Below, one piece after another: positions 24,074 to 34,661 of a DNA stretch of 64,000 nucleotides (position 1 is the stretch's first letter; each line of letters starts with the position of its first letter). A program made the translations under genes and the position numbers. The notes under the pieces are model-generated. The model was not told where the DNA came from and searched no databases. It worked only from the letters and a program-made list of their open reading frames with translations. The DNA comes from Adineta vaga (Eukaryota > Rotifera), in assembly GCA_021613535.1 (NCBI GenBank), contig CP075492.1, positions 10,912,001-10,976,000 on the forward strand, in the 5' to 3' direction.

Positions 24074-25518
24074 CTACGTAAGTATCAACGCTGTATTATT
24101 TTTTACATTTAATGGTAAGTCATTATAGTCTCTTTCAGCAAGGTCATTACACCAAAGATTCAGCTTTGTTAGTGTCTGTAGGAAACAAATACGATGTAAT
24201 ATAAAAAGAATACTATCAATGATTGTTACTTTATTTTTGTCTAGAGCATCTGCAAGCTCCTTCACTCCTTGAAGATCGATTTTATTATTGGCCAGATTTA
24301 ATGTAGTTAAAGTCTATATGTGATGATTAATGAAAGTTTAAGATTACAAATAGAAAATCTTACAGAATTGTTTTCTAGAACCATGGCAAAATGTTCTGCT
24401 CCTTTGTGATCGATTTGATTATGGGAAAGATATAATGAGCTGAGTGTCTTTTGGAAATAGAATAATAATTATAAAAATTAAATTTAAGAGAAAATCTTGC
24501 CTGGTTTTTCAATAGAGCCATGGCAAGATATAGTATTCCTTGAGAATCAATTCGATTATGTGAAAGACAAAGTGTTATAAGTGTCTTTATAAAATAGAAT
24601 GAATCGATCTGAGAGTTTAAATTTAGATATATTACTTTATTTTGATATAAAGTCTTGGCAAATTCTTCAACACCTCGAGAACCGATGATATTACCACGAA
24701 GATGTAATGCAGCGAGTGTCTTTGGGAAAATAAGAGCGAAATAGGAAAAGAAATGAAATCTTACTTCGTTCTGTTGTAACGCGTTAGCAAGATAGAATGC
24801 TCCTTTTGAAGTAATATCATTGAATCGAAGGTAAAGTGTAGTGAGTGTCTATGTGAATTGATTAAAAGATAATAGGGTATGACAATGAAGAATTGAATTT
24901 TACTTTGTTTTGTAGTAGAGAATTACCAACATATCGAGCACCTTGATCGCCGATATGATTGTAATCTAGGTTCAGTGTAGTAAGTGTCTAAGAGATATAT
25001 ATATATATATTATAAATGAATTTCTGTATGCAGCGGTTAGGTTATCATTTTACTTCGTTATTTTGAAGACTATTGAATATATACTTGGCGCCTGGAGCAT
25101 TGATCTCATTGCAGCCGAGTTCGAGGGAAATAATTGTCTAAACAGAACAGATAATGAATGAATGAATGAACGAGACATTTATAATTTAATATTACCTTAT
25201 TTTCTTGCAGTAGATTGCTGAGAAATTCAGCTCCTCTATCACCGGGAAGTTTATTGTAGATATTTAATGTGTCATCGGTCTATACAAATGTATAAGAAAT
25301 GGAAATATCTGTTGATTACTACATATAGAAATTGAGAGAAAAATTCAATAGCACAACATATTTACCAAATATCGATAATAACTATGGATAATTTGGTTTA
25401 AACGTGTACAAATATTATACATGGAAAGGACGATAATGGATAGATCCAATTGATCAAAAATACGATAGACAAGCTCAACTGGTAGTGTAACGAGCGATGG
25501 AACAATTCTGTTTAACAT
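24074..25518 (-). CDS. F-box-like / leucine-rich-repeat protein, one LRR per 84-base exon
   Basis: Exons 25366-25518, 25196-25279, 25054-25137, 24904-24987, 24765-24848, 24636-24719, 24501-24584, 24364-24447, 24230-24313 and 24074-24175 join in phase to give 308 residues. Exon 1 contains LPVELVYRIFDQLDL, an F-box-like helix pair (SCF ubiquitin-ligase adaptor type). The next eight exons are each exactly 84 bases, phase 0, and encode one 28-residue ribonuclease-inhibitor-type repeat of the form TLxxLxLxxNxI...GA..LA.AL..N. The last exon carries a final, degenerate repeat. The horseshoe fold suggests protein binding. A substrate-selecting F-box subunit is the straightforward inference, but F-box identity is weaker than the LRR call. 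One intron (donor at 24499-24500) begins GC rather than GT. The start codon could lie further upstream in an unseen exon. Confidence 0.85.
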
Positions 25519-25952
25519 TGATACCAATTTGATCTACTGTTCGTCTTATTTCTCTTATCTTACGTGTTTTGATAGAATGGTGTAATGACTTACTTCTACT
25601 ACAAAAAAAATGCATAAATATGAGTAACCCCGATGATTCATATCAACAATTCCTATTTATTGTTTCGTTTCTGACACATTTTACACGTCATCTTACAAGT
25701 CAATGAGAGATATTGGATTAAATCAACGTTCTGACATTATTTTATGGAAAGTGCATATACAATATTGGTGATTGATACGAAATCATCATACGATGATCAT
25801 ATTCACAGAAATTTACATCAGAATAGTATAGTGTTTTTTATTATTTACGAGAAATATTAGTTAAGGTACAAAAAATATCGATTCGAACGGTTGATTATTG
25901 TTTTATCGCGATATATTCACGCATAGTAGTCAACAAAATTCGTCTTATGACA
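25519..25952. other. Intergenic 430 bases
   Basis: Upstream of the LRR gene and downstream of the serine hydrolase gene. No open frame with support and no RNA gene is seen. Confidence 0.6.
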
Positions 25953-27327
25953 TCAAACCATGATCGAAGAATAAAATATATGAAAGCAAATAATACTAAG
26001 CATCCACAAGATGTACACTAAACTATAATGTTGATGGTTTGCCAAATTGTTCGTTGTTTCATAACAATCAAACATTTGAGTAAGCAATGTGTGAATTGTT
26101 TCTTTCACTTGTGCTGCTTCATGATCTGCTCTCGTGAGATCTCCATTCGTTAATATAATAACACCTAAATCTCTTTTTTCATTTGCCATCATTGTAGTAA
26201 CAATACCAGGCAATGATCCATCATGTCCAACTAAAAGTCTTTTTCCTACAATTGGCCAATTCCAGATAAGACTAAATTTAGTTGTTGATATATTCATATA
26301 ATCTTGTTGAGGAAAAACATGAAGCATTTCATCAATTGAACTTGAATTGTGTAAAAGAGTGGAAAAATTATTCATAAATGATCGAAAAAAGATACTCAAT
26401 GTATGAGCTGACATACGTAACATTCCAGCTGGATATATACTCGAGCTGAAAAATGGAGCGTACAACCAATCTGAAAAGTTTCCAGCCTAGAGAAAAAGAA
26501 GATGCGCAATACTAGATCAATAAATTGAACTTTACCTGTATAATATTCAATTGTGGTCCCATCTGTTGAAATTGTTGAAGATATGAAGCATTATGTACAT
26601 AATGGCCAACAAGAGTTTCTTGGTTATCTTCAAAAGTTTTCAAACGAAAACTAGCCTTTTTCTCATCAATATTTAATGGTTTCAAGATTTTTTCATAAAC
26701 ATATTGTTCATAGGACATTCCAGCTAGACGTCCAATGATGAATGCTGCCAAACTAGTGCCCACATTTGAATAGAATGTAATATTTCCTGGTACGACAGGT
26801 AACCAACTTTCTTTATGACTTAAATAATCGTTAATTACATCACCAAGATTAGTTTGTGTAAAATCATCACCAGGAAGATAATGTTTTAATTCTTCAACTA
26901 AATTTGGTCCAATTCCAGCTGTATGTGAAAGTAAATGTCGTGTTGTGAGTTTTACATTCGGATGATATGGATGAACAATTCTTATCGAAGGCGATAGATA
27001 CTCATTGATATCTGTGTCGAGATTTAGATGATTTGATTCAACCATTTGCATAGCTGCTACACATATGAATGTTTTTGAAATTGATGCTAGAACAAAAATT
27101 GATGATGATGTATCGATGAGTCGACGTGAATTTGAAATCGGTGGAGAATGATAACCAAATGCTTGTTCATAGATAATCTCGTTTCTATTGACAACAATGA
27201 TGGCAGCTCCAGGAATGTATGCTCCATCGAGAAGATTTTGTATCGATGATATTGTTGCAGGACATTCAGATACAACTGAATCTACTTGAATTAAAATCAG
27301 GATAAATAAAAAACAAACTACCGTCAT
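25953..27327 (-). CDS. Beta-lactamase-fold serine hydrolase, secreted/membrane-anchored (exons 26536-27327, 25953-26486)
   Basis: Two exons in phase encode 441 residues of the class C beta-lactamase / penicillin-binding-protein-like family (LACTB-like and esterase members). Catalytic motifs: SISK (S82-x-x-K85, nucleophile and general base), YSN (186-188) and HDG (352-354, in the place of the KTG box; HxG is common in the esterase-like branch). The chosen ATG gives a hydrophobic N-terminus (VVCFLFILILI) that reads as a signal peptide or anchor. The last 25 residues (YILWMLSIICFHIFY) form another hydrophobic helix. The enzyme is probably extracytoplasmic and membrane-tethered. Substrate is unknown; such animal proteins are not generally antibiotic-resistance enzymes. 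It lies in the same orientation as the sugar porter upstream, 281 bases away. Confidence 0.9.
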
Positions 27328-27608
27328 GATAATATAAAAGCTTTTTGACACAATCTTTTAGTCATTCTTTTCTATTCAAATGTCGTTATCTTACATACTA
27401 TTGGTCATATAGCTTAAAATAGAGTAATTTAAGATAAATATAAAACTTAATCTTTATCGATGTTATTAACTACCTAGATATGTTACACTGCTTTTGTACG
27501 ACTTATTTTCATGTAGAAAATGAAAGAAGAATATCAATATATCCGATAGAAGAACATCATGTATTCTTTATTTAATAATAAAATATTCAAATATGTCGAT
27601 CAGTACTA

Positions 27609-29198
27609 CTACATATATGTTCTAATAATATCTCCTTCATAGGTTCTACGTATGATTTTAACCATTGTTCTATTTTTCATTTGAAACTTATCGAATATAT
27701 CTTCAATATCTTCTAATAAGACACCTCGTGTTTCTGGACAACAAAGATAAACGAATAAAATAGCAACTAAAGTTAATCCACTAAAAAGATAAAAGATTCC
27801 ATGAATTCCTAATGGATTAATTAATTCAAGAATATAAGCCATTATTATACCCATTAACCAATTACTTCCTGTTGCTAATGCTACAGCTTTCGTTCGAACA
27901 TTTAATGGATAAATTTCAGCTGCATAAATCCAAGCAATTGGTCCCCAAGAAACTGCAAAAAATGCCACGAAAACGACCGTAGAAATCAGCATTAATATTC
28001 CAGCACTCGGATTACAGGTAACAATTTCTTCATTTCCTATCGTACCATTCATTACCTTTTTCATAACACTACAACCAGTTACAAATACTGTTGCAGCAAC
28101 TAAATGACCTACAACCATACCAAAACCACCAATGATCAATAAACAACGTCGTCCTAATCGATCAAATAAAAATAAAGCTGGTATTGTACTTAATAGATTA
28201 ACACCCGATAAGATTAATAATGAAATAATACCCTTTCCAAGGACATTTTCATAAATAATTCCACCAAATGTAAAGATTGGATTGATACCTGTTGTTTGTT
28301 GAAAAACATGTATACCTACTCCAATAGCTAATCGTTCGATCATTTTTTTACTTGTACATAATTCTTTAATAGAAACTTGATTGCCTTCGTCTCGAATAGC
28401 ATCGGAAATAGCATTTAATTCTGTTGTTACATCATCTGTTTTACGAATACGTTGTAAACTTCTCTTTGCTGCTTCACGACCTTTCTTTTTAAATAACCAT
28501 CGAGGAGTTTCCGGACAAAGATATATACCAATTATAATTATAAGAGGAGCAATAAGAATAATTCCATTGGATAATCTCCAACCCCATTTATGAGTTTGAA
28601 GAAAATAATTAACTACATTAGCAGCAAATAAACCAGTAACAACAGTTAATTGCATGAAACCAGAAAGCATTCCACGAAGATGTGTTGGAGCAATTTCTGA
28701 TGCATACAATGGACAAGAAAATGATGAACAACCAACACCTGTTCCTTCGATAATACGACCAAAAAGAATTAAAATCATGATCTTTTTTGAGCCACCAGGT
28801 GGAAAAATAACTAACGATGTTCCAATTGTAAATAACACTGCTGATGTAAGAATGATTGCTCGCCGTCCAAATCTTTCCGCTACGAATGAAGAAATAAATA
28901 ATGCACCAATAAAACATCCAACATTGTATAATAGTGTAAAAAATATTAAAAACTGTCGATAATCGGCAGGTAATGAAGCAACTGGTAGATCACAAATACT
29001 TTTATTACCGTAAACACCAACACAAAAATCATTCTTAAATGAACTCATGACGACAATACCACCTGTAACACCTTGATCATAACCAAAAAACCATCCACCC
29101 AAGGAAGCAAATGCGGCTAATAGTACAGCAAAATATGTTTTACCAGATTGTACATTTTTATGTTGTTGATGAATTTCACTAATCGTTGTTATTGTCAT
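27609..29198 (-). CDS. Intronless MFS sugar porter
   Basis: A single 529-residue open frame encodes a 12-helix major facilitator of the sugar porter family, which moves hexoses across the plasma membrane. Family signatures: GYDQGVTGG in TM1 (39-47), RFGRR in loop 2-3 (109-113), GRIIEGTGVG, PETPRW (229-234), QQTTGIN in TM7 (300-306), DRLGRR in loop 8-9 (346-351), AAEIYPLNVR and a C-terminal PETRG. It is the longest uninterrupted reading frame in the window, in a neighbourhood where genes of this size have many introns. The TM1 signature is of the kind frequent in fungal and plant hexose transporters rather than animal GLUTs. Horizontal acquisition is therefore a reasonable hypothesis; an ancient animal paralogue that lost introns is the alternative. 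Confidence 0.95.
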   Translation of the reverse strand: MTITTISEIHQQHKNVQSGKTYFAVLLAAFASLGGWFFGYDQGVTGGIVVMSSFKNDFCVGVYGNKSICDLPVASLPADYRQFLIFFTLLYNVGCFIGALFISSFVAERFGRRAIILTSAVLFTIGTSLVIFPPGGSKKIMILILFGRIIEGTGVGCSSFSCPLYASEIAPTHLRGMLSGFMQLTVVTGLFAANVVNYFLQTHKWGWRLSNGIILIAPLIIIIGIYLCPETPRWLFKKKGREAAKRSLQRIRKTDDVTTELNAISDAIRDEGNQVSIKELCTSKKMIERLAIGVGIHVFQQTTGINPIFTFGGIIYENVLGKGIISLLILSGVNLLSTIPALFLFDRLGRRCLLIIGGFGMVVGHLVAATVFVTGCSVMKKVMNGTIGNEEIVTCNPSAGILMLISTVVFVAFFAVSWGPIAWIYAAEIYPLNVRTKAVALATGSNWLMGIIMAYILELINPLGIHGIFYLFSGLTLVAILFVYLCCPETRGVLLEDIEDIFDKFQMKNRTMVKIIRRTYEGDIIRTYM

Positions 29199-29716
29199 CG
29201 TTTTTATTTACATCCAATGCCTTTTCTTCCAACGAAAGTAACAGAAACTTTTGTTGACTGTCAATAAGAAAATGTGTTTTCAACGTATAGATCATTTCAA
29301 TTACTCATTATTCAAAAGACCATAGTTATCTTCTTGCCATTATAGTGATCTATTCATTTATTTGACTTTTAGATGGAATGTTAGATCTAAGAAATAATGT
29401 CATGATTTATTCAATTATTACAAAGATCTTTATCAAGTAAATATTGCATCGAATGAAATAAAATAGAGAAAAGTCTGATTCATTGAATGTTTTCTTCTAT
29501 AAATACTTTTCAAATAAAACTTCATATTAGATATATCAACGATGGAAATATGACTCAAATGCCCTACTTTCAAGTGATATGGTGTGATGAGATATTCTCA
29601 TCACAAATGAAAGATAAATTTCAACAAATATTTACTTTTATTTTCTCTCGATCAACTATAAATGCAATGACATTTTTAGTTATTAATACCTATACAGAAC
29701 GATTCAAATCATACAA
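29199..29716. promoter_or_regulatory. Divergent upstream region, sugar porter / ependymin-like gene
   Basis: About 520 bases between divergent start codons. No coding support is seen; it should contain both promoters. An open frame across 29487-29759 is not supported. Confidence 0.45.
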
Positions 29717-30516
29717 ATGTCTTACCACGTCATTACGATCATCATATTCAGTCTTATAATCGGTTTAAATGCTAATCCATCGACATTACATACAAATGAA
29801 CCAGAACGATGTTGTGTACCAAAACAGTTTAGTTCACAAATAAGTACATCCAATGGTGTTCAATTACCCGATGGTAAAACTGCTGGATCATACGTAAGTT
29901 ATCGTTATGAGGATCGTTATCATCGATAGTACATTCTCGATATTCAATAGGGATATTATAATTTTTCATATGATTCATATCGTGGTATGATTGGAATGAA
30001 AGGTGTTTCATTTTCCATACCAGATCAACAAAAATCTAATCTATGGATTATTGAGAATATGAATGGTGGTCAAATTTATACAATCGATCAAGATACGAAA
30101 CGATGTTATAAATCAACGATGCCAATTAAACCACTTCAATGCATTCCAGGTAGATTTAGTTCACATTCGAGATATATTTTGATTTGATTTTCTTATTTTA
30201 GATTCGGCAACTTATTTACATACAAACATGTATGGATATGGTGATAAACAAATCATTGGTGATACATGGTTGGTAAAAATTGATGAAGTAATTAATTATG
30301 TAACAGTGAGTCGTGATAATTTTTGTGTTCCATTGAGTGGACATGTTTTTCTATCGAATCCAGGTAATAATCAAATTTTTCTTATTATTTTAGAAAGGAT
30401 TCATTCATTTATTTATTTTAGCTGTCATCACTGCTATGACAACTTCTGATTTTCTACCAAGTATTACTGATCCAAGTATTTTCGATATTCCTCCAGAATG
30501 TGACACTACTCTCTAA
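29717..30516 (+). CDS. Ependymin-related secreted protein (exons 29717-29893, 29951-30149, 30202-30363, 30422-30516)
   Basis: Four exons in phase encode 210 residues. Ependymin-related proteins (including mammalian EPDR1) are secreted, disulfide-bonded lipid- or calcium-binding proteins of the LolA/LolB-like beta-sandwich type. Evidence: a signal peptide (HVITIIIFSLIIGLNAN), an early cysteine block (ERCCVPKQF), a YDSYRG and NLWIIE region, a central cysteine pair (TKRCYKS, LQCIP), the late DNFCVPLSG motif that matches the family Cys-Val/Ile-Pro-Val/Leu-Ser signature, and an ending of IPPEC close to the stop, as expected. The length is typical. Physiological role here is unknown. Confidence 0.88.
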
Positions 30517-30858
30517 ATTGCGTCTCTTTTTATACAAAAAATAAATTTATAAACGGTATACATAGTCTCTTTCGTCACCTGTATGCCGAATGAGAACGAC
30601 ATGAACAGAGACATTCATTCAAGGTGATAGAATTTGCAAATCGATTAAGAAAAATGTCATACATCGGACAAGTTTACACCCAGTCACTTTTGGTAAAACA
30701 TTACATTAAACGATATTCTATTCAAATCATGTTGTGTTACATAGTGTGAAGAAAAAAAACATAAAAACACATGTACATGCTTCTTTTTCTGTTCTTATTA
30801 TTTTGTCTGAATTCGATAAAAAATATAAAGCACAGCACATCGTGAAGAAAAGTGTAAT
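30517..30858. other. Short intergenic gap
   Basis: Contains an AATAAA-type poly(A) signal (near 30538) for the ependymin-like gene and presumably the promoter of the small gene that follows. Nothing else is seen. Confidence 0.5.
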
Positions 30859-31326
30859 ATGAAGTTTCAATTCAATCATCAAATTGTACTTTCATCAGTT
30901 CCTATTGACTTGGCTTTTGAACGTCTCACTTCTGCATCACATCTTGAACAAGTCACTAGATTGTCTGAATCAGTCACCGATTTTCAACTGCTTTCAAATG
31001 AAAATGATGTATTACGTTATCAATTTGTCGACAATATCTCCATGCTTTCTGGATTGGTTAAGAAGAGTATAACCACTGTAGTAAAACAATCACGAGATCG
31101 AAATAAAAAGACTACATTATCTGAAAGTGATGTTGATCAAGGAACAGTAACTATCGTTAAATGTCGTTCATTAAAACCAACAGATGACGGTGGAACATTA
31201 GTCTTAGAGACAATCGAAGGTGAATGTTCAATGTTACATCAACCATTTTGCAAACAACAAGGATACAAAGCTCTAGTAGAGCACATGAACAAATATCATA
31301 CACTGTTCAATGATGTTAAAAAATGA
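30859..31326 (+). CDS. Small intronless START/SRPBCC-like protein
   Basis: A single 155-residue open frame starting MKFQFNHQIV. The composition is normal for coding sequence in this window. The pattern, an N-terminal beta strand, then 'VPIDLAFERLTSASHLEQVTRL', alternating strands with polar turns and a C-terminal amphipathic helix (KALVEHMNKYHTLF), resembles the helix-grip START/SRPBCC/Bet v 1 fold that binds hydrophobic ligands. This is a fold impression, not a sequence match I can name. Having no intron is unusual here. Molecular function cannot be given. Confidence 0.6.
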   Translation: MKFQFNHQIVLSSVPIDLAFERLTSASHLEQVTRLSESVTDFQLLSNENDVLRYQFVDNISMLSGLVKKSITTVVKQSRDRNKKTTLSESDVDQGTVTIVKCRSLKPTDDGGTLVLETIEGECSMLHQPFCKQQGYKALVEHMNKYHTLFNDVKK

Positions 31327-32041
31327 ATAAAATACATTCTAGTAGAATAATTGTTTATGTACAATAATATGTGTAATGTTATTCGTATGAATTTCTTTCT
31401 AGAATATAAATATAGGAGAAGAAGTTAAGATTAATATTTAGTTATGCAAAATATCCTTTAGATTTCATACCTTTCATTTAATTAAGCAACTGTATTGAGG
31501 GAAAACAATCAGGAAATTTCTATTTATGTTTGTCTCTCTTCACATAATTTAGAAAAATAACTTTGTAAAGAAATAAGAAGCAAATACACAAGTTTTTGTA
31601 CTAACATCTACATGAATTATTCTTATTTGATATATAGGTTAAGAAAATTTAGACATTAAGGCAACAAGCATGACTCTTGCCAATCTACATTTATACTGTT
31701 CACAAAATATGAAAATTTTATTATTAACGATATTATATATTCAAGTAAAGAAAAATAATTTCTAGAATATTATATATCTTTGTTCAAAATGATCTAAAGA
31801 ATAACAATCGAAATATGAGAATAAATCGAATCAATGTATCCTACCTTGGTCGTCGTTGTCAATAAAAAGAAGACTTCTATATTATTAGTGTTTATGGCAA
31901 ACATGATGATTACTATTATATTTTTCAGAAACAGATGAATTGCCATTCTTTTTATCTATGTAATGTAAAATATCTCTAAACAAACAAGACATTTTTAGTT
32001 TCAGAATTCAAGACTTAAAGATATATATATATATATACTAC
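31327..32041. other. Intergenic 715 bases
   Basis: Lies between tail-to-tail genes. No supported open frame. A short TA run at about 32021-32036 lies just past the Nudix stop codon. Confidence 0.55.
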
Positions 32042-33228
32042 TTACTGCACAAGTGTCTTGTAACTTTTTCTATCACTACAGAGTATCATAAAGTAATTCG
32101 CTTGTGGTTCACTCGTAAGATTTCGAACTACTGAACAGTTCATACAACATGGTAAACAGTAAATATTACGCCATTCGACATCCTAACAACAGAACAAAAT
32201 ACAACTTGATCATTTATTTCATTGGATAATGAAAATAAATATCTACTTGAATCTCTCTTGTATCTAACTGGAATTTAAAATTATTCTGTGTAACAGAAAC
32301 GATAAAATAGTAGTGTGTGATCGATTTATTGTCCATATATACATCTTTCCTGATAGGTTTTATCTCCTTTACCATATCGTCCAGCATAGTGTCGTTTAAT
32401 CCGAGTTCCTCAGATACCTATATTGGAAAATAAACAGATTAATATGAAGGAAAATTTAAATAGATTTGTTTTACTTCACGGATTGCACATTCTTTAATGT
32501 TCTCGTCAATATTTATTTTTCCTTTAGCGTATCCATATTGAGGATCATTATTTTTATAGTATTTTGTTAAAAGAACCTGAATATAATAATGCAATCGATA
32601 TTCTTTCCTGCAAATATGTTTTAAAGATAACATACTTTGATTTTTCCTGATTCTTCAAAGAAAATTATAATAATACCGGCTCGCGGACGTTGTTCTCGTT
32701 CATTGCACCACAAATTCCACATCTTTTTTGGTACATTATTCGTTCCTTTTCTAACTTCCATATAGTCTATAAATGTATGAAATATAATGACAAAAAAATA
32801 ATCTTATTTCATAGAAATTTACCATCGTTTTCCTCATCTATGTTCCTCATCTTGTAAAGTTTATTTAATATAGTTTGAATTGCTAAATAGAACAAATATG
32901 AATGAAAATATTGAATAACGAAGACAAATAACGAACCAAGAATGGTTTTTCCCATCTTTCGTTCGTTGCAATCATTTCTAGTCGCTACATATGTTGAAAC
33001 GTTATCATTGTGTATCGGTTGATACTTCTCATCGATGTTAATAAATTCATTGAGTACTTCTATGTATTCTCTCTTTTTGCAAAGCATCTTTGATGAACCA
33101 ACATACTGGGCGATCAAACTAAAAATGAAAATAAGATATTGAGATAAAAAAATTAGTTAAACACACCATCCGATTCGCATTTTAAACTCTTTCGACGGTT
33201 TATATTTTCCATTACGACTAAAAGGCAT
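32042..33228 (-). CDS. Nudix hydrolase, Dcp2-like Nudix box (exons 33167-33228, 32937-33118, 32823-32882, 32636-32766, 32475-32576, 32247-32417, 32042-32182)
   Basis: Seven exons sum to 849 bases in phase: 282 residues. The Nudix box, split by an intron after ...IRE, reads GKINIDENIKECAIREV + SEELGL and matches the consensus G-x5-E-x7-R-E-U-x-E-E-x-G-U exactly, so the metal-binding catalytic helix is intact. The preceding YAKGK and following REIQDVEW resemble mRNA-decapping Dcp2 Nudix domains more than ADP-ribose or diadenosine hydrolases. The N-terminal 120 residues, however, do not look like the Dcp2 regulatory domain to me. Hydrolysis of a nucleoside diphosphate-linked substrate, perhaps an RNA cap, is inferred. 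The ATG at 33226-33228 gives MPFSRNGKYK. The stop TAA overlaps a GTAAGT donor-like sequence (CA|GTAAGT), so a longer 3' isoform is possible. Confidence 0.8.
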
Positions 33229-34661
33229 GGCTTACTATTCAAGGTGGAATATTTCAAATAATGATTTTCATAAAAGTTTGATAAAATGACATCATTTCTG
33301 ATCAATAACAACAATGGATTTTTCCCAATGTAGCATACCAGCACTCATAAATGAAATTATTGGACTGGATTGCAAGAATTTTCTGACTAAAAGAAAATCT
33401 TGTAAATAACCAGAAATTCGTCATCAACGCCAGAATATGAAGCAGTTAAAAATCGAAATTATTATAAAAACAAAGCAGATGTCTCTCATTATTATTATTA
33501 AAAAATGTAAACAGCTGTGACGAATAGATTTTTTTGAAAATTTTTGTTTCTTTACAAAATAAGAAGAAAAATCTTCATATTGATTTTGTCGCTGATTCAT
33601 CTGTTAAACACTTACCACAGTGATTATTCAATACATTATTGTTGGATTTTTGCGGGTGTAACATGAGATCCTCATCTTCTCTCACAGCGTGTACTGAAAA
33701 AAGGTAGTAAATAAAAATTAACAAAGTCGAATTTCTCTTGAAGGAGATTAGATATGCTTTGCATGTCAGAATATTCAATGCGCTAAATTGAACCTTGTCT
33801 ATCTAAAAGTAAATTGTAGACAATTTTTTTCTGTTTATCACAAGCAACGGCATTTCAATCCATTTAGAGTTTTTATTTCATACCATGTTTTTCATCGGTT
33901 TAAGGACGATCGTTCTTTGATTGAGTAAATAGAGAAATTCTGCATTTTTATTAATCTTGTTATTGAAAAAGTCAAACCTTTCAATCGTAAATAAAACTCT
34001 TCAAGATTTATTCTCTATTAGCATCATTTTCTCGTTAAAAAATTAACATCCACTTAATATTGTTAAGTTGTTGCTCTGTGACGCATACATATACATTAAC
34101 TATGACAATGATTGACACTATCAAAATAACAGTTACATTTATGGGCTCTTCTCGATGAAGAAAATGTAAATTTCTATGTAACGGTCGATAAAATAATGTT
34201 TATTTTTCATAAAAATTTGTTTGTCGACATGTTGAATGGCATCTAAAGGAAACACCAATGACAAAATATGATGCTTGAGTAAGAAAAAAAGAGAAGCTGG
34301 TAACAATTTAATAATTCCTAAAATTTGAAAAACGATTGATATTCAACTCTCGAAAATGTGGCAAAGAATTAATCATAACATCACTACTGTAAGTAATCAT
34401 ATATGATTTCATTTCAATTATTTGTCTTAAATAAAAACAATTGACTACTAAAACAGATGAATCTGTGTGTAAATGAGTTTCTTGTTGTTATTGACGGCCT
34501 TGTTTTCACTTTCATTAACATTCATTTCTATAATTAAAAACAAAACATTTCTTAACTATATCGTTAGGCAACATTTTATGTTGAAGAACAATTTTAGAAA
34601 ACAAAGTGAAAAATAATTCATTTTCTTGTCTTTATAGGAAACATCCATTGCTTTCAAAGAC
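33229..34661. other. Divergent intergenic region with candidate 5'-UTR exons
   Basis: On the minus strand, splice-like sites bound two short stretches (about 33334-33390 and 33605-33695; acceptors ...TTTTAG and ...TTTTCAG, donors GTATGC and GTAAGTG). These do not join the Nudix coding frame and may be its untranslated leader exons. On the plus strand a GTAAGT donor at 34389 and a TTTATAG acceptor at 34637 suggest a 249-base leader intron for ANKUB1. Confidence 0.4.

Noticed and set aside
33153-33344. Minus-strand 63-residue open frame beginning MLVCYIGK
   Set aside because: It overlaps the Nudix start exon in another frame and reads across an acceptor; the MPFSRNGKYK frame joins the downstream exons.
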